Notes under the pieces: model-generated
Told to the model about the DNA's origin: nothing
The model's database searches: none
The model's input: only the letters and a program-made list of their open reading frames with translations
Shown: in pieces, positions 24,562-32,838 of the stretch
Layout: the number at the start of each line of letters is the position of its first letter
Position numbering within the stretch: the stretch's first letter is position 1
Program-made: the position numbers and the translations under genes
Origin: Frankiales bacterium
GTDB taxonomy: Bacteria; Actinomycetota; Actinomycetes; Mycobacteriales; SCTD01
NCBI GenBank assembly: GCA_025465465.1
Contig: JAODND010000032.1
Location: forward strand, 1-37,891
Direction: 5' to 3'
Length of the DNA stretch: 37,891 bases

Positions 24562-26271
24562 ATGTCCTTGCTGATGGACCCGCCACACGAGGCGGAGTGG
24601 GCCGAACAGGCCGGCGCCATGACTCTCCCCCAGACCGACCAGACCTGGCGCCCAGGACCCTTGGAAGAACCATGCTTCGAGACCTCGCACTGGCTCGCTG
24701 AGCTCGAGGACTCGCTGCGAGTCCCCCTCGCATGTCCGGCGTGCGACGACGTCGGGTGGGCCGTGCCGGGGGTGTTCGGTGACCCGCCTCCTCGACCACC
24801 ACGTCCGGCGCCGTCCGCCGACCTGCAGTCGCTCACCAGGCTGGTCGCACGGCTGGCCGAGGCTGATCCTGTCGAGCTGGCACCGGAGCAGGCGCTGTCC
24901 GACCTCGAAGCGCTGCTGGAGGCCGATCAGCGGCTGAGGGTGGCGCGGCTCGCGAGGCTGACCGATGCGCACATCCGCAAGCTCGCAGCCCTGGAGGACG
25001 AGCCCAGCATCCAGACCTGGGCGCGCCACCGGTTCGACGACGTGCCGCGTGATGACATCAGCGCCGCCGGCACACTGCGTCCCTACGTTCACCTGCGCGG
25101 ACAGGTGCAGGCGCGCCTCGTCGGGGTCGAGGCGGGGAAGCTGGTCGCCCGGGCGCTCCAGAAGCTCCGGCCACATGTCGACCGGCCCGACGGGCTGATC
25201 GATGGACAGCCAGGTGCTGAGGTCGTCCCCGCCGTCGTCGGCAACCTCGTCCCGCTCGTCGCAGGTGCACGGCTCGGGCTGAGGGATGACGACCCGCTCC
25301 TGATCGATCTGCTGGGTCAGGTGCAGGACATCAACGGGTCCGCAGACACCGACCTGGGGAGGCTGGAACGCGCCTTCGCCCTGATGGGCCAGCACATCCC
25401 GCTGCGGCACCTGAAGGCCGCACTGGAGCAGCAGCTCGATGCCGTCCTGCCTGTTGCTCTGGAGGAAAAAGCAGAAAGAGCCCGGCGGGCCCGAAACCTC
25501 AGGCTCGACAAGGACCGCGAGACAGGCGGTGCGGTGACGATCCGGGCCGATGATGAGCTCTACGAGCTCCTCGAGACCGTGCTGGCAGCGGAGGTCAGGC
25601 GCGATCCGGAAAATCCGGCCGACACCGGGGGCAAGCGCGAGGTTCGTGAGAGGGACCTGCACGGGGAGCGGCTCGAGCAGGGTGACGTCGAGGCTGACGA
25701 AGATGTCCGCTTTCCTCGCACCCGAGGCCAACGGCTCCACGACGCGATGCGGCTCGTCCTGCAGCGCTACCTCGCCGCCGGCCTGGCCGGCACGCACGAC
25801 AAGGCGCCGGTCTCCCTGACGGTCACGGTTCCCCTGGAGATCCTGGAAAACCGGCCAGGCTCCCTGCCTGCCATCGGTGGCACCGGACGACGACTGCCTG
25901 CCAGCCTCGTACGCCGCTGGTGGTGTGACGCCCAGGTCACGGCACTGGTCCTGTCGCAGGGACTCATCCCGCTCGGCATCACCCACACGATGCGCACGCT
26001 GACAGCCACCGAGCGGAGGGCATCCCGCGTCCAGCACGGCGAGGCATGCTCCGGCCTGCGCTGCTGCGCGGCGAACGACCCGCTCGTCTCCCTGGTGCCG
26101 CACCACGTCCGGTCCTTCGCAAAGTTCGGAAAAACCTCCATCGAGGAGACGATCTGGGCCTGCGATCGCCTGCACGACGCCATCCACCGCGGCAAGACGG
26201 TCCCACTCCGCAGCGGTAGATGGATCAACGAGCACGGCTGGGCCGACGAACCACCCGTTGTCGACTACTGA
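24562..26271 (+). CDS. DUF222 / 13E12-type HNH-like protein
   Basis: From ATG 24562 (GGAGG three bases ahead) the product has 569 residues. The N-terminal ~100 residues are Pro/Asp-rich. The middle has DUF222-like helices (DLQSLTRLVARLAEADPVEL, LEALLEADQRLRVARLARL) and an acidic stretch, then LTVTVPLEILENRPG and LPASLVRRWWCDAQVTALVL, typical of 13E12/HNH proteins. The C-terminal nuclease-like region (about 485-560) has LTATERRASRVQHGEACSG, Cys-rich GLRCC, SLVPHHVRSFAKFGKTS (His514, His515) and WACDRLHDAIH. The central Asn of a canonical HNH is replaced by Glu in SIEETIWACD, so the fold is HNH-like but the signature is altered. These proteins are numerous in actinobacteria, often with unclear function. 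A promoter-like site with an inverted repeat lies just upstream. Confidence 0.8.
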   Translation: MSLLMDPPHEAEWAEQAGAMTLPQTDQTWRPGPLEEPCFETSHWLAELEDSLRVPLACPACDDVGWAVPGVFGDPPPRPPRPAPSADLQSLTRLVARLAEADPVELAPEQALSDLEALLEADQRLRVARLARLTDAHIRKLAALEDEPSIQTWARHRFDDVPRDDISAAGTLRPYVHLRGQVQARLVGVEAGKLVARALQKLRPHVDRPDGLIDGQPGAEVVPAVVGNLVPLVAGARLGLRDDDPLLIDLLGQVQDINGSADTDLGRLERAFALMGQHIPLRHLKAALEQQLDAVLPVALEEKAERARRARNLRLDKDRETGGAVTIRADDELYELLETVLAAEVRRDPENPADTGGKREVRERDLHGERLEQGDVEADEDVRFPRTRGQRLHDAMRLVLQRYLAAGLAGTHDKAPVSLTVTVPLEILENRPGSLPAIGGTGRRLPASLVRRWWCDAQVTALVLSQGLIPLGITHTMRTLTATERRASRVQHGEACSGLRCCAANDPLVSLVPHHVRSFAKFGKTSIEETIWACDRLHDAIHRGKTVPLRSGRWINEHGWADEPPVVDY

Positions 26272-26335
26272 GAGTCGACGTAGCCGCATGTGGAGCCCGC
26301 CTGATCCGCCTGCGGCCGATTCCTTGCAGATCTTT

Positions 26336-26363
26336 GGGTGTTCCCGCGCGCGCGGGTCAACCC
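26336..26363. repeat. 28-bp imperfect palindrome with an alternating-CG core
   Basis: CCCGCGCGCGCGGG (26343-26356) is a perfect 14-bp palindrome of alternating C/G in the centre. It is flanked by GGGT (26336-26339) and ACCC (26360-26363), also inverted, giving 28 bp with three mismatched pairs. It lies 55-82 bp before the GTG start of the large secreted protein. It may be a strong hairpin in the leader, or an operator. Nothing else is clear in this 146-bp spacer. Confidence 0.45.
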
Positions 26364-26417
26364 AGTGCGAGGCTCGCCAACGTCAGGCCTTGTCGAGGTC
26401 TGCTCCGGGGGGTTGCA

Positions 26418-29400
26418 GTGAAGTCTCGTCGCACCATCGCCACGCTCGCGATCGGGACCGTCGTCAGTCTCGTGTGCTTGGGGGTCGCTGTCCCCAGCGT
26501 CGCCTCCGCGACCCCGTCCGCGGGCGCGCCATCGCCGACCCCGACGAGCAGTCCGGCCCAGCCCGACCCGACCCTGCGGACCGACACCCCGCCCTCCAGG
26601 GCCAAGGTCCGCGGCGTGCACGCCAAGCGCCGCACCCAGGCGCCGCTCGAGCTCGCCGGGAGCACGACCAGGGACCTGCGCACCCTGCCCGCCGGGCGTC
26701 CGACGAGGATGGAGCGACCCGAGCAGCCGTCCCCCGTCAACCCCAACTGGGCGAGCTTCCCGCCGGACAGCCCCGACGCAACGGTCCGGATCCCCGCCAG
26801 TGCCTCCCCGGCACCCGCAACCACCAGCAGCTTCGACGGCCTCGACTTCAACACCTGGGGTGCCGGACACCCGCCGGACACCAACGGTGACGTGGGCCCG
26901 ACCGTCTACATCCAGACGGTCAACAGCTCGGTCGGCATCTACCAGAAGTCCACCGGGAGCCAGCTCGCAGCGTTCACGTTCAACACGTTCATGTCGCAGG
27001 GCTCGTTCGGCAACCTCTGCGACACCAACAACTTCGGCGACCCCGTGGTGCTCTACGACAGCTTCGAGGACCGTTGGGTCCTGAGTGACTTCGCCTTCCA
27101 GCTGTCCGCCGGCGGCGACGTCCTCAACCCGCCCGGAGCCTTCGAGTGCATCGCCGTGTCCAAGACCGGTGACCCGGTCAGCGGTGGGTGGAACTTCTAC
27201 TCCGTCAACACCGCCGGCGGCCTCGGCGACTACCCAAAGCTCGGCATCTGGCCCGACGGCATCTACATGTCCGTCAACATGTTCAGCTACCCCTCCGGTG
27301 GCGCGTTCCAGGACGCCCGGGTGTACGCGTTCAACAAGGCGCAGATGTATGCGGGCGCCGCGACCGCGCAGAACATCTCCTTCGACGCCCCCGCCTCCGA
27401 CTTCGCGCTGCTGCCCTCCAACGCACGGCTCCAGACGGGTACGCCACCACCCGGCACCCCGAACTACTTCCTGTCGACCTGGCAGTTCACCAACGCGCTC
27501 ACGGTCTACAAGTTCCACGTCGACTGGACCCACCCGCTGCTGTCCACGTTCACCGGCCCCGACACGCCGCTGGCTGCTACGAGCTGGCCCAACGCCAGCG
27601 TCGCCAACGCACCCTCCCTCGGCGGCAACAACCTCGACGTGCTTCAGATCCGCGCGATGGCGCAGAACCAGTACAGCAACATCGGCGGGGTCGAGTCGCT
27701 GTGGGCCACACACACGGTGAACCGAGCGACCCTGGGGGTGGCAGCACCGCGCTACTACCAGGTCAACGTCACGGGCGGCACGGTCAACGCCAACCTGCCT
27801 CAGGCAGCGACCTGGGACCCCGACGGCAACAACAACACCTACCGCTTCATGCCGAGCGTCGCCGTGGACCGTGCCGGTGACCTCGCGATGGGCTACAGCA
27901 CATCAAGTGCCACCACCAAACCGGCCATCAAGTACGCCGGCCGGCTCGCATCAGACCCGATCAACACCTTCAGCCAGACTGAGCAGACCCTCTTCCAGGG
28001 CACCGGCACCCAGACCGGCAACTGCGGCCCCAGCGCGTGCGTGCGCTGGGGTGACTACAGCGCGATGACCCTCGACCCCGACGGCTGCACGTTCTGGTAC
28101 ACCAACGAGTACTACGCCACCGACGGCCTGAACGACCTGACGCGGATCGGCTCGTTCTCGTATCCCACCTGCACGCCCGTCGGCAGTGCCGGGACCCTCT
28201 CCGGCACGGTGACGTCCGGCAGCACCCCGTTGAGCGGCGCCACCGTCCGGCTCGGCAGCCGCAGCACCACCTCGGCCGGCGACGGGACCTACTCCTTCGC
28301 CGGGCTTCCGGCGGGCACCTACCCGTCCGTCACGGCGACCCTCGACGGCTACCAGCCCACCAGCGCCAGCAGCGTGGCCGTGGCCGCAGCCAGCACGACG
28401 ACGCAGGACCTGAACCTCCCGCCGGCTTCCATCAGCGGCAACTTCGTCGACACGACACGGTCGGACTTCCTGTCCGGAACCACCGCGAGCACCGACGGCC
28501 TCACCAGCCCGGGTCAAGTCCTCTTGGCGGGTGGCTCAGCTCTGGATCAGCAGAACACGACCCTGAGTAACGGCGGTTTTGGGATTAGCACGACCTCCTG
28601 GGGCGGCCAGACATTCACGGCCTCCAAGAGTGGTTCGCTGACCAAAGCCGACATCAACCTCTTCTGCTTCGGTTGCACCGGCGCCGTCCCGAACCTGACA
28701 TTGTCAGTGCGCGCCACCAGCGGCGGCCTGCCCACCGGTGCCGACTTGGCCACGGCGACCCTGACCGGCAACAACTCCGGTGCGAACAGCAGCTTCACAG
28801 GCACGTTCGCCTCGCCGACCACCATCAGCGCAGGAACGGTCTACGCGCTCGTCGTGCGGCCTCTGTCAAATCCGGCCGCCGGCCATTACGACACGACTGT
28901 CAGCAGCTCAAGCGTGTATGCCGGTGGACAGCGCGTCACATCTACTACCTCTGGAGCATCCTGGGCTGGCGCGTCGGCGAACGATCTGGGCTTCCATGTC
29001 TACGTGGACACGGGCTACTCGGCTGCCGGCACCTTCACGTCGTCGGTCAAGGACGCCAACCCGCTGTCCGGGAACGCCGTCACCTGGGGCAACCTGTCCT
29101 GGACCGCCGGCATCCCCGCCAGCACGGCTCTGACGATGCAGGCGGCCGCGAGCACCAGCCCGAACGGCCCGTTCTCCTTCGTCGGCCCGGACGGGACGGC
29201 GGGGACCACCTTCACGTCGCCGGCCTCGCTGTCGCAGTTCGACGGCAAGCGGTACCTCGAGTACCGCGCGACCCTGACGACCACGGACCCAGCCGTGTCG
29301 CCGACTCTCGACGACGTCACGATCGGCTTCGGCGTCCTGCAGCCGCAGACCATCACGTTCACCGGGGCACCCGTCTCGGCGGCCTACGGCACGAGCTTCC

Positions 29401-32400
29401 CGGTCACAGCGACGGCGAGCTCAGGCCTGCCAGTCACCGTCACGTCCGGCGGGTCCTGCTCGAACGTCGGCACCTCCGTCACGATGACCAGCGGTATCGG
29501 TAGCTGCACCCTGACCGCGACGCAGGCCGGTGATGGCACCTACCAGCCTGCCCCCGACGCGACGCAGTCGACGACGGCAGACAAGGCGTCCCAGACGGTG
29601 AGCCTCACCGTGCCCGCGTCTGCGGTCTACGGAGACTCTCCGTTCAACGTCAGCGGGACGGCGACGTCGGGCCTGCCTGTGGTGCTCGGTGCAACCGGAT
29701 CGTGCACGTACTCCTCCGGCCAGGCGACCATCACCGACGTCGGTGACTGCGTCGTGTCGGGCGACCAGGCTGGCGACAACAACTACGCGGCCGCGCCGAC
29801 CAACACGGCCACGGTGAGCATCGGCAAGCGTGGGCAGACGATCACGTTCGCCCCGCTCTCTGACGTCCCGGTGGGGACCTCACCGTTCACGGTCGCGGCA
29901 ACGTCCTCTGTGGGCCTGCCCGTGTCCTTCGCTGCCGCCGGCGTCTGCACGGTGTCCGGTACCACGGTCACCATCACGGGCGCGGGTCTCTGCACCGTCA
30001 CCGCGAGCCAGACGGGCGACAGCCAGAACAACGCCGCGGCCGACGTCCCTCAGAGCTTCACGGTCACGCAGGGCACCGCGACCATGACCCTCTCGGGACA
30101 GAGCCAGACCTATGACGGGACGTCGCGGCTCATCACCGTCACTACCGGCCCGAACGGCCTGTCGGGCGTCGTCGTGACCTATGACGGCAGCACGACCCCG
30201 CCGACCGATGCGGGGTCGTACGCCGTCCACGTCACGCTGACCAACCCGGACTACACCGCGACCCCGATTGACGACACCCTGGTGGTTGCCAAAGCGACGC
30301 AGACCATCACGTTCGCTCCTCTGGCGGACCGGACCTTCGGCACCGCGCCGTTCGGCCTGAGCGCGACAGCCGACTCCGGGCTCCCCGTGAGCTATGCCGT
30401 CGGTGCGAGCGACAACTGCACCGTCGCGACGGCCACCGTGACCCTCACGGGTGCAGGCTCCTGCACCGCGACCGCCAGCCAGCCTGGTGACGCCAACCAC
30501 GTCGCCGCGACCGACGTCGTGCGGACCTTCACCATCAACAAGGGCACAGCCACGCTCGCGTTCGCGAACCTCGCCCAGGCCTATGACGGCACGGCCCGGG
30601 TCGTCACCGTGACGACCACGCCCACCGGGCTCTCCGGCGTCGCGGTGACCTACAACGGCAGCCCGACTGCACCCACCAATGCAAACAGCTACCCGGTCCA
30701 CGCGACGCTGACCAACGCGGACTGGACGGCCACACCGGTCGACGACACCCTGGTGGTCAGCCCGGCGACCCAGTCGATCACGTTCCCGCCGCTCCCCACC
30801 CGGACCGTCGGAGACCCCGACTTCGTCGTCACGGCGACGGCTACCTCAGGCCTGCCCGTGTCGTTCGCGGTGGGTGGCACCGACCAGTGCACGATCGCGA
30901 GCGCGACCGTGCACCTGACAGGCGCCGGCTCGTGCACCGTGACCGCCTCGCAAGCCGGTGACGGCAACCACGCTGCGGCCACTGCTGTGCCCAACGCGTT
31001 CGCGATCAACCCATCAGGTGGCGGGGGTGGAGGCGGTGGCGGTGGTGGCGGTGCGACCGCAACGCTCACGCTCTCCAACCTCACGACGGTGTACGACGGA
31101 ACACCCAAGTCGGTCACCGTCACCACCGACCCGCCCGGCCTGACGACGGTGACCACGACGTACAACGGCTCGACAACCGCGCCGACCGCGGCCGGCAACT
31201 ATGCCGTCCAGACCACCCTGTCGAACGCGACGTACACCGCCGCGCCGGTCACTGGCACGTTCGTCATCCAGAGGGCCAGCCAGGTCATCACGTTCGCCCA
31301 GCCGGCGGACATGGCGGTCGGCGATCCCGACCGCACGCTGACGGCGACCAGCACGTCCGGGCTGCCAGTGCAGTTCGCGGCGTCTGGCCCTTGCACCGTG
31401 AATGGCACCAGCCTGCACGCAACAGGTGCTGGCAGCTGCATCATCACGGCCAGCCAGCCGGGTGACGTGAACGTCGATCCGGCCATCGCAGCGACGCGGA
31501 CGCTGTCCATCGCGGTAGGGCGGACGACAGTCCTGCTCTCGGCGGTCCCGAGCCGCGTCCAGTACAGCGACCTGGTCACCTTGAAGGCGACTGTCACGCC
31601 ACAGGTGGGGCATGCGCTGCCGCCGGGCCTGGTTCACTTCTTCCTGGCAGGGACGGAGGTTGGCCACGCGGTCCCGGGCTCAGGCGGTGTCGCCGTCGCG
31701 AGCGTCCCGGCGATGACAGCCCTCGGTCGCATCCCTGTCCGCGCCGACTTCATCAGCCAAGACTCGACCGTCGCGGGGAGCTCCGCGAGCAGCACGCTGA
31801 CGGTGGTGGCGGAGGACATCTTCGCGAGCCTCACCCACTCGCCGTACGCCCAGACGCCGAGCTCCTCGCCCACCAGCGTCCTGACGACGCTGAGCGTGAT
31901 GGTGAGCAACGTCTACGGTCCGAGCGGGTCGGCGACCAACGACGGCCACCCCGGTGAGGCTCGCTTCGCCACGGTCAGCCTGATCGACCGCGCGACCGGC
32001 GCGGCGTTCCCGAGCTGCCGCAACCTCGCCGTCGTGAGACGGTCGAGCAGCCCGAGCGTCGGCGATGCAACCTGCCGCACAACTCTCGGTGCCAGCACCG
32101 CCAAGGGTGCGTCGCAGTATCAGATCGGCATCGTCGTCGGCGGTCGGTTCACCCGAGCCCGCGCTCTCGATGACGGGCTGATCGACGTGGCCCAGCCGAT
32201 CGTGACCGGCCTCGTCACCGGCGGCGGCACGCTGACCCTGACGAACTCGGCCGGCCCTTACGCCGGGACACCGAGCTCGCTGGCCTGGGCGGCCTTCGGC
32301 GTCCGGTACAACACCGCTCGGACGGTCCGTAGCGGCACCGGTTCGGTGCTGTGGCAGCGTGGCGGCCAGGAGTTCCTGATCAAGGCATCGAGCTTCAGTC

Positions 32401-32654
32401 GGATCGCGGGCAGCAACGGGCGGATGACGCTGACCGCACCGGCCCGTCTGATGCGCGTGACGAGTCCGACCAGCCCCGTCACTGTCGCCACCGGGCTCAC
32501 GCTCGTGATCACGACGTTGCACGTCACACACGGCGCGAGCTATCTCGGCATCGAGCTGCGTGATGCATCCGGGCGGTTGCTGTTCTCCAGCCACCTCACC
32601 CGCGGCGTCACAGTCCTCCAGCACCTCAACAGCGGCGTCGTGAGGGGCGGCTAG
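26418..32654 (+). CDS. Very large secreted multi-domain repeat protein (2078 aa)
   Basis: GTG 26418 has a G-run (GGGGGG) five bases ahead and begins a signal peptide: basic KSRR, hydrophobic core, cleavage expected after Ala31 (SVASA). A disordered Pro/Thr stretch follows. Residues ~140-590 form a conserved beta-rich exported domain (NTWGAGHPPDTNGDVGPTVY, FWYTNEYYATDGLNDLTR). Next are a carboxypeptidase-regulatory-like domain at ~590-680 (GTLSGTVTSGSTPLSGATVR), an anchor-like beta domain at ~690-860 (a region of lower GC), and a beta-sandwich-like region to ~975. From ~977 a tandem array of MBG/YDG-type repeats runs to ~1707, with a 12-Gly linker at 1534-1545. After that come an Ig-like domain (RTTVLLSAVPSRVQYSDLVT) and a C-terminal beta domain. 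No sortase motif, Cys anchor or final membrane helix is seen, so it is probably released or bound by another route. Confidence 0.88.
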   Translation: MKSRRTIATLAIGTVVSLVCLGVAVPSVASATPSAGAPSPTPTSSPAQPDPTLRTDTPPSRAKVRGVHAKRRTQAPLELAGSTTRDLRTLPAGRPTRMERPEQPSPVNPNWASFPPDSPDATVRIPASASPAPATTSSFDGLDFNTWGAGHPPDTNGDVGPTVYIQTVNSSVGIYQKSTGSQLAAFTFNTFMSQGSFGNLCDTNNFGDPVVLYDSFEDRWVLSDFAFQLSAGGDVLNPPGAFECIAVSKTGDPVSGGWNFYSVNTAGGLGDYPKLGIWPDGIYMSVNMFSYPSGGAFQDARVYAFNKAQMYAGAATAQNISFDAPASDFALLPSNARLQTGTPPPGTPNYFLSTWQFTNALTVYKFHVDWTHPLLSTFTGPDTPLAATSWPNASVANAPSLGGNNLDVLQIRAMAQNQYSNIGGVESLWATHTVNRATLGVAAPRYYQVNVTGGTVNANLPQAATWDPDGNNNTYRFMPSVAVDRAGDLAMGYSTSSATTKPAIKYAGRLASDPINTFSQTEQTLFQGTGTQTGNCGPSACVRWGDYSAMTLDPDGCTFWYTNEYYATDGLNDLTRIGSFSYPTCTPVGSAGTLSGTVTSGSTPLSGATVRLGSRSTTSAGDGTYSFAGLPAGTYPSVTATLDGYQPTSASSVAVAAASTTTQDLNLPPASISGNFVDTTRSDFLSGTTASTDGLTSPGQVLLAGGSALDQQNTTLSNGGFGISTTSWGGQTFTASKSGSLTKADINLFCFGCTGAVPNLTLSVRATSGGLPTGADLATATLTGNNSGANSSFTGTFASPTTISAGTVYALVVRPLSNPAAGHYDTTVSSSSVYAGGQRVTSTTSGASWAGASANDLGFHVYVDTGYSAAGTFTSSVKDANPLSGNAVTWGNLSWTAGIPASTALTMQAAASTSPNGPFSFVGPDGTAGTTFTSPASLSQFDGKRYLEYRATLTTTDPAVSPTLDDVTIGFGVLQPQTITFTGAPVSAAYGTSFPVTATASSGLPVTVTSGGSCSNVGTSVTMTSGIGSCTLTATQAGDGTYQPAPDATQSTTADKASQTVSLTVPASAVYGDSPFNVSGTATSGLPVVLGATGSCTYSSGQATITDVGDCVVSGDQAGDNNYAAAPTNTATVSIGKRGQTITFAPLSDVPVGTSPFTVAATSSVGLPVSFAAAGVCTVSGTTVTITGAGLCTVTASQTGDSQNNAAADVPQSFTVTQGTATMTLSGQSQTYDGTSRLITVTTGPNGLSGVVVTYDGSTTPPTDAGSYAVHVTLTNPDYTATPIDDTLVVAKATQTITFAPLADRTFGTAPFGLSATADSGLPVSYAVGASDNCTVATATVTLTGAGSCTATASQPGDANHVAATDVVRTFTINKGTATLAFANLAQAYDGTARVVTVTTTPTGLSGVAVTYNGSPTAPTNANSYPVHATLTNADWTATPVDDTLVVSPATQSITFPPLPTRTVGDPDFVVTATATSGLPVSFAVGGTDQCTIASATVHLTGAGSCTVTASQAGDGNHAAATAVPNAFAINPSGGGGGGGGGGGGATATLTLSNLTTVYDGTPKSVTVTTDPPGLTTVTTTYNGSTTAPTAAGNYAVQTTLSNATYTAAPVTGTFVIQRASQVITFAQPADMAVGDPDRTLTATSTSGLPVQFAASGPCTVNGTSLHATGAGSCIITASQPGDVNVDPAIAATRTLSIAVGRTTVLLSAVPSRVQYSDLVTLKATVTPQVGHALPPGLVHFFLAGTEVGHAVPGSGGVAVASVPAMTALGRIPVRADFISQDSTVAGSSASSTLTVVAEDIFASLTHSPYAQTPSSSPTSVLTTLSVMVSNVYGPSGSATNDGHPGEARFATVSLIDRATGAAFPSCRNLAVVRRSSSPSVGDATCRTTLGASTAKGASQYQIGIVVGGRFTRARALDDGLIDVAQPIVTGLVTGGGTLTLTNSAGPYAGTPSSLAWAAFGVRYNTARTVRSGTGSVLWQRGGQEFLIKASSFSRIAGSNGRMTLTAPARLMRVTSPTSPVTVATGLTLVITTLHVTHGASYLGIELRDASGRLLFSSHLTRGVTVLQHLNSGVVRGG
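29346..31530 (+). repeat. Tandem MBG/YDG-like protein repeats inside the large secreted protein
   Basis: Six copies of an ~81-residue unit start at codons for Gln at 29346, 29592, 29835, 30300, 30771 and 31281 (residues 977, 1059, 1140, 1295, 1452, 1622). Each opens Q-x-I/V-x-F/L and carries GLPV, a Cys-Thr-Val/Ile pair, and T-A-S-Q-x-G-D. After copies 3, 4 and 5 there is a second ~75-residue unit with the YDGT turn (starting near residues 1220, 1377 and 1546). The two Cys per A-unit probably form a disulfide. Between copy 5 and its partner is a 12-Gly stretch (31017-31052). The first two A-units lack a B-unit, so the array has mixed periodicity. Confidence 0.85.
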
Positions 32655-32690
32655 GACCCATCTCGCCCTCGCAAGGGGCTCACGGGGACA

Positions 32691-32707
32691 AGCGCCACCG
32701 TGGCGTT
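32691..32707 (+). terminator. Hairpin after the large protein gene, weak terminator candidate
   Basis: AGCGCCA (32691-32697) and TGGCGTT (32701-32707) pair with one G-U wobble around a CCG loop, 37 bases after the stop of the large gene. There is no downstream T-run, so it would be weak. The rest of the 184-bp gap to the serpin start contains nothing else I can support. Confidence 0.28.
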
Positions 32708-32838
32708 CGGCTACGACTGCGTGGGCGGCAGGTGTGCTCATCGGTCGGGTCGCTGGCAGCGTGCCCTCCCGAATCTGCACCGGGCGCGGGTTCAGCGAAG
32801 GAGCGAACCGTGGGGTGCCTGCGTGCGTCAATGAAGGC

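Noticed and set aside
24541..26289. 603-residue minus-strand frame over the DUF222 gene
   Set aside because: No start signal or motif; antisense shadow.
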